A stretch of 9,530 nucleotides of DNA from Cryomorphaceae bacterium (lineage in GTDB: Bacteria; Bacteroidota; Bacteroidia; Flavobacteriales; Schleiferiaceae). Below the pieces are notes generated by a model. It was not told the origin of the DNA, did not search any database, and saw only the letters and a program-made list of their open reading frames with translations. This document shows, piece after piece, positions 6,047 to 9,530 of the stretch; positions within the stretch are counted from its first letter, which is position 1, and every line of letters begins with the position of its first letter. The position numbers and the translations under genes were made by a program. The stretch is from assembly GCA_003444795.1 (NCBI GenBank), contig DLWR01000090.1, forward strand, positions 1 to 9,530, in the 5' to 3' direction.

Positions 6047-6064
6047 GGTTTCTACCTTCGCTTC

Positions 6065-7171
6065 GTGCCCGAAATTTTTGACCTTTCTCCTCATTATCCT
6101 GCGCATGATTGGCTTGCAACCGCCATGCCAGAAAAAGTTCCGCATGCGCAACTGATTGTATCGGCGCAAGGAGGGATGGCTTGGGCCACAGTGCAAGCCT
6201 ATGTCAAGCGTTTGCTTTGTTTAGAAGGGGGCTGCGGTCACTGTCCCTCCTGTAAGCAAACCGCTAATTTGACCCATCCCGATGTGCATTTGGTCTTCCC
6301 GGTAACGGCTTCTGCGGGCGATGGCACCTCGGAGTCCAGCTTGGCCGAGTTTCGTAACTTTTTGAAATTCAACAAGTTTCCACTTGTCCGAACCTGGATC
6401 GACGCCCTGGATGCAAGCCAAAAAGTGGTTCAAATTTCCGTCAAGGAAGCTAAGCGCATGGGAGATTTGCTCAGCTTGAAATCCCACAGTGGCGGATACA
6501 AAGTCTTGCTCATTTGGTTGCCGGAACGTCTCCACGATTCTGCTGCAAACAAGTTGCTTAAAACATTGGAAGAGCCGGAGCCAAAAACAGCCATCTTTCT
6601 CATTAGCCACGACGAGGAGTCTGTGCTGCCCACCATTCGCAGCCGTTGCCAAGCCGTCTACTTGCCTCCTTGGGGTGCTGAACACGTACGTCAATGGCTA
6701 ATTCAGGAGCGTCAAATCGACCCAAACCAAGCCAAACTACTTAGTGCTCTATCAGGGGGTGAGCCCGGAGTTGCTTTGGATTATTTGGAAAACCGCGAAC
6801 GGCTGGTTCCCTTGGCAGAGAACTTTGCCGAATGGATGCGCCTCGCCTTTAAGAAGGATTTACCTGGATTACAAAATTGGGTAGACACCATAGGAGCCTG
6901 GAGCAGGGAACAACAGCGCGACTTTTTACACTTTTCGGGCTCCTTGCTATCACAACTGGAACGATTGCGCCATCACGCATTGAAACACGGAACCCTAGAG
7001 TGGTTCCCCGATGTTCCTTTCAATGCGTCAGGATTTTCCAAATTAATGAGCGCCGACAAAGTTCTCCTGATGCATCAAACCATGGACGATGCCTACGTGG
7101 ATATTGGCCGTAATGTAAATGCCCGACTGGTCTTCTTTGATGCTGGCTTACGACTCATGAAGGCTTTCTAA
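6065..7171 (+). CDS. holB: DNA polymerase III delta-prime subunit (clamp loader)
   Basis: Delta-prime subunit of the clamp loader that places the beta sliding clamp on primed DNA. The 368-residue product has the AAA+ layout: VPHAQLIVSAQGG (25-37), where the P-loop is degenerate, lacking the usual GKT, as is common for delta-prime; a four-cysteine zinc site at Cys52, Cys57, Cys60 and Cys63 (CLEGGCGHCPSC); HPDVHLVFP (71-79); ISVKEAKRM (124-132); KVLLIWLPERL in the Walker B position (146-156); SAANKLLKTLEEPEP (159-173); and the sensor SRC motif at 193-195, the arginine-finger region. The remaining residues form the helical collar domain. The start is GTG at 6065; the next ATG at 6125 would cut into the conserved first helix. 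Its 3' end overlaps the convergent methyltransferase gene by 17 bases and no terminator hairpin is visible there. A gamma/tau (DnaX) identity is excluded by the missing P-loop lysine. Confidence 0.9.
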   Translation: MPEIFDLSPHYPAHDWLATAMPEKVPHAQLIVSAQGGMAWATVQAYVKRLLCLEGGCGHCPSCKQTANLTHPDVHLVFPVTASAGDGTSESSLAEFRNFLKFNKFPLVRTWIDALDASQKVVQISVKEAKRMGDLLSLKSHSGGYKVLLIWLPERLHDSAANKLLKTLEEPEPKTAIFLISHDEESVLPTIRSRCQAVYLPPWGAEHVRQWLIQERQIDPNQAKLLSALSGGEPGVALDYLENRERLVPLAENFAEWMRLAFKKDLPGLQNWVDTIGAWSREQQRDFLHFSGSLLSQLERLRHHALKHGTLEWFPDVPFNASGFSKLMSADKVLLMHQTMDDAYVDIGRNVNARLVFFDAGLRLMKAF

Positions 7172-8063
7172 GTACGTAGATTAAACTCGACGTATTCTTC
7201 TTTCCTCCTTTTAGATTGCTCCAAAAACCCTTGAGTGTTGCGGCCGCCCAACGCTTTCTGCCTGTTTTGAAGGATTCGCTCAACAGACTCACATAGTAGG
7301 CGTCCAAAGGCATGGGGTGGATAGAATCCAATTCCCAACCGGTGCTTTCTGCCAATTTCTGGACATCCGTTTTTCTAAAGTGCCAAAAATGGATGGGCAC
7401 ATCCCACGCCGCCCAGTAGGTATCATAGTGGCGACAATCCCAGCTCTCATAGTTCGGAAGCGCCAAAATGAGCGGGGAACCCGGAAGCGCCTTTTCGAAA
7501 AGCACTTCAAGCGTTGCTTTAGGGTCCGGAAGGTGCTCCAAAACGTGAAAAAGAGAAATTCCATCAAATTTCTGAGCGTCTGGCAACTCCTCCAATTTTT
7601 CAAAAACGGGCTGATTTAGGCGTTTTTCGGCTTGTTTTCGGGCATTTTCGCTGATTTCAACCCCAAAAACCGACCAATTCTGCTTTTTCGCCGCTTCCAA
7701 AAAAACACCTATTCCACAACCAACGTCCAGAAGTGCGGGAATTTTTGATTTTACAGGGCTTACGGAATCTAGAAAACGCGCCTTTTTACCCGCCGCCCAA
7801 TTTCGGGTTACATGGTAAACCGCATCAAAAAGTCCTCCCGAGGAATCGTTGTGACTTTTGTACGCGTCCGACTCGTAATAGCGTCCGATATGCTCAGCTG
7901 ATGGGCGAGGACTCGTGCGCTTCATTCCACAAGAAGAACATCCGACAATGGTAAATACCTCATGGCTGACCATGTGGTCTTTCACTTGCTGGGCATGAGC
8001 AACTTCTTCCGATCCACAAATGGGGCACGCGAGAATGGAGTCTAAATGTTCCACGTGAAACAA
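7155..8063 (-). CDS. zinc-ribbon class I SAM-dependent methyltransferase
   Basis: Predicted 302-residue soluble methyltransferase with unknown substrate. The N-terminus has a four-cysteine zinc ribbon, CPIC (13-16) and CSSC (42-45), followed by RTSPRPSAEHIGRYY (49-63). The Rossmann-type SAM-binding domain follows with motif I LLDVGCGIGVFLEAA (111-125), acidic Glu136 in VFGVEIS at the end of strand 2, FHVLEHLPDP (172-181) as motif IV/post-I region, and LILALPNYES (198-207). The layout fits the Methyltransf_23 type found in many Bacteroidota; it is not rsmG. The start is TTG at 8063, one base after the mnmG stop, or the in-frame GTG at 8054; no ATG is available before the zinc ribbon. Either choice puts the start inside the parS-like site. 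It is on the same strand as mnmG and almost certainly co-transcribed with it. A tRNA-related role is suggested only by that neighbour. Confidence 0.88.
   Translation of the reverse strand: MFHVEHLDSILACPICGSEEVAHAQQVKDHMVSHEVFTIVGCSSCGMKRTSPRPSAEHIGRYYESDAYKSHNDSSGGLFDAVYHVTRNWAAGKKARFLDSVSPVKSKIPALLDVGCGIGVFLEAAKKQNWSVFGVEISENARKQAEKRLNQPVFEKLEELPDAQKFDGISLFHVLEHLPDPKATLEVLFEKALPGSPLILALPNYESWDCRHYDTYWAAWDVPIHFWHFRKTDVQKLAESTGWELDSIHPMPLDAYYVSLLSESFKTGRKRWAAATLKGFWSNLKGGKKNTSSLIYVLRKPS
8047..8062. other. parS: parS-like ParB (Spo0J) binding site
   Basis: TGTTCCACGTGAAACA matches the 16-bp bacterial chromosomal parS consensus TGTTNCACGTGAAACA at every specified position and is the same sequence as the parS site in Bacillus subtilis spo0J, as I remember it. 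The CACGTG core is flanked by near-perfect inverted arms. It lies immediately 3' of mnmG, in the first six codons of the methyltransferase gene, where the minus strand reads (L/M)FHVEHL. parS sites load ParB clamps for chromosome segregation and cluster around the replication origin. ParA and ParB genes are not in the window. Function is inferred from exact sequence match. Confidence 0.85.
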
Positions 8064-8064
8064 A

Positions 8065-9530
8065 CTATCGGCCCAAGTGGACCATGAGTATCTGAACGTC
8101 TGCTGGAGACACGCCTGATATTCGGCTAGCCTGACCTAAGGTCTCAGGCCTAATTTTTCCCAACTTCTGACGGCTTTCCATGCTTAGTGCGGTAATTTTT
8201 TCGAAGTTAAAAGTAGCCGGGATCTTTAGGTTCTCTAAACGTTTAAGTTTCTCCACTTGCTCCATTTCCTTCTCAATATAACCGGAATATTTTCGGCCGA
8301 TTTCCACTTGTTCCCAAACTTCCTCCGGGAAATCGGGAACGTCATGTCCTAGATTCTCTAAAATTCCAGAAAGGCTAAGCTGAGGGCGAGCAACTAAAGT
8401 ATCTAATGGGCCTCGCTGCTTGAGTGCTGCTGTGCCCATTGATTCTAAGTAGCTATTAGCCGCATCAGGTTCGACACTTTGTTCGCTCAACCATGCGTCG
8501 GCTTCCCGAAAAGACTCCATTTTTTTGCTGAAACGCTCCCATTGGGTATCATCGATCAAACCGAATGAACGACCCAACTCCGTGAGGCGACGGTCGGCAT
8601 TGTCTTGACGAAGTGTCAAACGGAATTCTGCCCGGCTAGTGAACATTCGGTAGGGTTCTTCCGTGCCCTTGGTGATAAGATCATCAATCAAAACCCCCAT
8701 GTACGCCTGGCTGCGATCTAATAAAAATGCATCCTCACCTCGCACGCTCAGGTGGGCATTTATTCCTGCCATCAAACCTTGACACGCTGCCTCCTCATAA
8801 CCCGTCGTGCCGTTGATTTGGCCGGCAAAGAATAAGCGCGGCACCAACTTTGTCTCCAAATTATGCTTCAGCTGTGTAGGGGGGAAGTAGTCATATTCAA
8901 CCGCATAACCTGGACGGAAAAAGCGGGCATTTTCAAAACCCGGAACTTTTCGAAGAGCTTCGTGCTGGACCTCTTCTGGAAGTGAGGTACTAAAGCCATT
9001 AATGTATACTTCCACGGTTTCCCAGCCTTCGGGTTCGATAAACATTTGATGGCTCGTCTTGCCTGCGAAGCGGTTGATTTTATCCTCAATACTTGGGCAA
9101 TACCGGGGACCTGAAGACTGAATGGCTCCATTAAAAAGTGGACTTCGATCAAAGCTCGCCCGCAAGGTGTCGTGGACTTCTTCTGAAGTATGGCTAATCC
9201 AACAAGAGCGCTGTTTAGTAAGTGCCTTCGTATCCGTAAAGCTGAACTTCCCAGGTTGATCATCGCCTTTTTGTTCTTCGAATTTGCTATAGTCTAGAGA
9301 ACGACCATCTAGGCGGGGTGGGGTGCCGGTTTTCATTCGGCCCGATTCAAAGCCTAGTGCATTCAAGCAGGCCGTAATACCCTTTGCGGAACCTTCACTA
9401 GAACGTCCACCCGTTATTTGACGCTCTCCAATGTGCATAATGCCATTTAAAAACGTCCCGCTCGTCAGAACTACAGAATTCCCAGCGACTTGAACACCAT
9501 TTTGCAAAACAATCCCCGTTATACCGGAAG
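8065..9530 (-). CDS. mnmG: tRNA uridine 5-carboxymethylaminomethyl modification enzyme, 5' end outside window
   Basis: FAD-dependent subunit that, with MnmE, modifies the wobble uridine (U34) of certain tRNAs to the cmnm5 form. 487 residues are present; the frame is open to the window edge, and about 140 N-terminal residues with the FAD-binding GxGxxG are missing by comparison with E. coli MnmG. The visible part starts SGITGIVLQNGV. A TTG at 9507 is in frame but is not the true start. Signatures: LTSGTFLNGIMHIGE, KTGTPPRLDG, the GidA motif GPRYCPSIEDKINRF with its conserved catalytic-type Cys at 9097-9099, FRPGYAVEYDYFPPTQL, AGQINGTTGYEEAACQGLMAGINA, and PYRMFTSRAEFRLTLRQDNAD. The MnmE-interacting C-terminal helical region is complete. 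mnmG often lies near the origin, which fits the parS-like site directly 3' of it. The stop TAG is one base from the methyltransferase TTG. Confidence 0.97.
   Translation of the reverse strand, partial: SGITGIVLQNGVQVAGNSVVLTSGTFLNGIMHIGERQITGGRSSEGSAKGITACLNALGFESGRMKTGTPPRLDGRSLDYSKFEEQKGDDQPGKFSFTDTKALTKQRSCWISHTSEEVHDTLRASFDRSPLFNGAIQSSGPRYCPSIEDKINRFAGKTSHQMFIEPEGWETVEVYINGFSTSLPEEVQHEALRKVPGFENARFFRPGYAVEYDYFPPTQLKHNLETKLVPRLFFAGQINGTTGYEEAACQGLMAGINAHLSVRGEDAFLLDRSQAYMGVLIDDLITKGTEEPYRMFTSRAEFRLTLRQDNADRRLTELGRSFGLIDDTQWERFSKKMESFREADAWLSEQSVEPDAANSYLESMGTAALKQRGPLDTLVARPQLSLSGILENLGHDVPDFPEEVWEQVEIGRKYSGYIEKEMEQVEKLKRLENLKIPATFNFEKITALSMESRQKLGKIRPETLGQASRISGVSPADVQILMVHLGR

Noticed and set aside
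6094..6260. holB read as the ATP-hydrolysing dnaX (gamma/tau) subunit
   Set aside because: The P-loop lacks the GKT lysine and threonine, while the length and collar fit delta-prime.
6221..6694. Minus-strand open frame (157 codons) opposite holB
   Set aside because: It lies wholly inside holB, whose zinc site and SRC motif show the real frame, and its product looks random.
9505..9507. TTG at 9507 as the start of mnmG
   Set aside because: It corresponds to an internal Leu; the frame continues to the window edge with matching MnmG sequence and the FAD-binding N-terminus lies outside.

Overview
This 9.5 kb window looks like chromosomal housekeeping DNA from a member of the Bacteroidota, most likely a flavobacterial-type lineage. 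Four things point there. An IPExxxVDY-like gene directly precedes pyruvate kinase, a pairing I recall from flavobacteria. Candidate promoters match the Bacteroidota -7 consensus TAnnTTTG. Starts have little Shine-Dalgarno character. One of two small lipoproteins carries a run of acidic residues right after its lipobox cysteine. By eye the base composition is near 50% G+C, high for typical Flavobacterium, so I would not name a genus.

Layout, left to right. Positions 1-1875 (+): the 3' part of an IPExxxVDY-like gene, then pyk. A symmetric bidirectional terminator separates pyk from convergent pheS (-). pheS shares a short divergent promoter region with two overlapping genes for paralogous small lipoproteins (+), which end in a classic intrinsic terminator. 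Next come a 115-residue protein of unknown function (-), a CvpA-family membrane protein (+) whose stop codon lies in a perfect 28-bp palindrome, pgk (-), the DNA polymerase III delta-prime gene holB (+), and finally a zinc-ribbon methyltransferase gene (-) downstream of mnmG (-), which is cut by the right end of the window.

The genes serve lower glycolysis (pgk, pyk), tRNA charging (pheS), tRNA wobble modification (mnmG) and replication (holB). They do not form one pathway or operon. Strand changes seven times in 9.5 kb, so nearly every gene or pair is its own transcription unit.

The most notable signal is a 16-bp sequence at 8047-8062 that matches the chromosomal parS (ParB/Spo0J-binding) consensus. 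It lies across the mnmG/methyltransferase junction and supplies the first codons of the methyltransferase. It suggests the window is in the origin-proximal, ParB-loaded part of the chromosome. I see no CRISPR array, insertion sequence, tRNA, rRNA, phage gene or defence system, and no gene-free stretch longer than about 110 bp.
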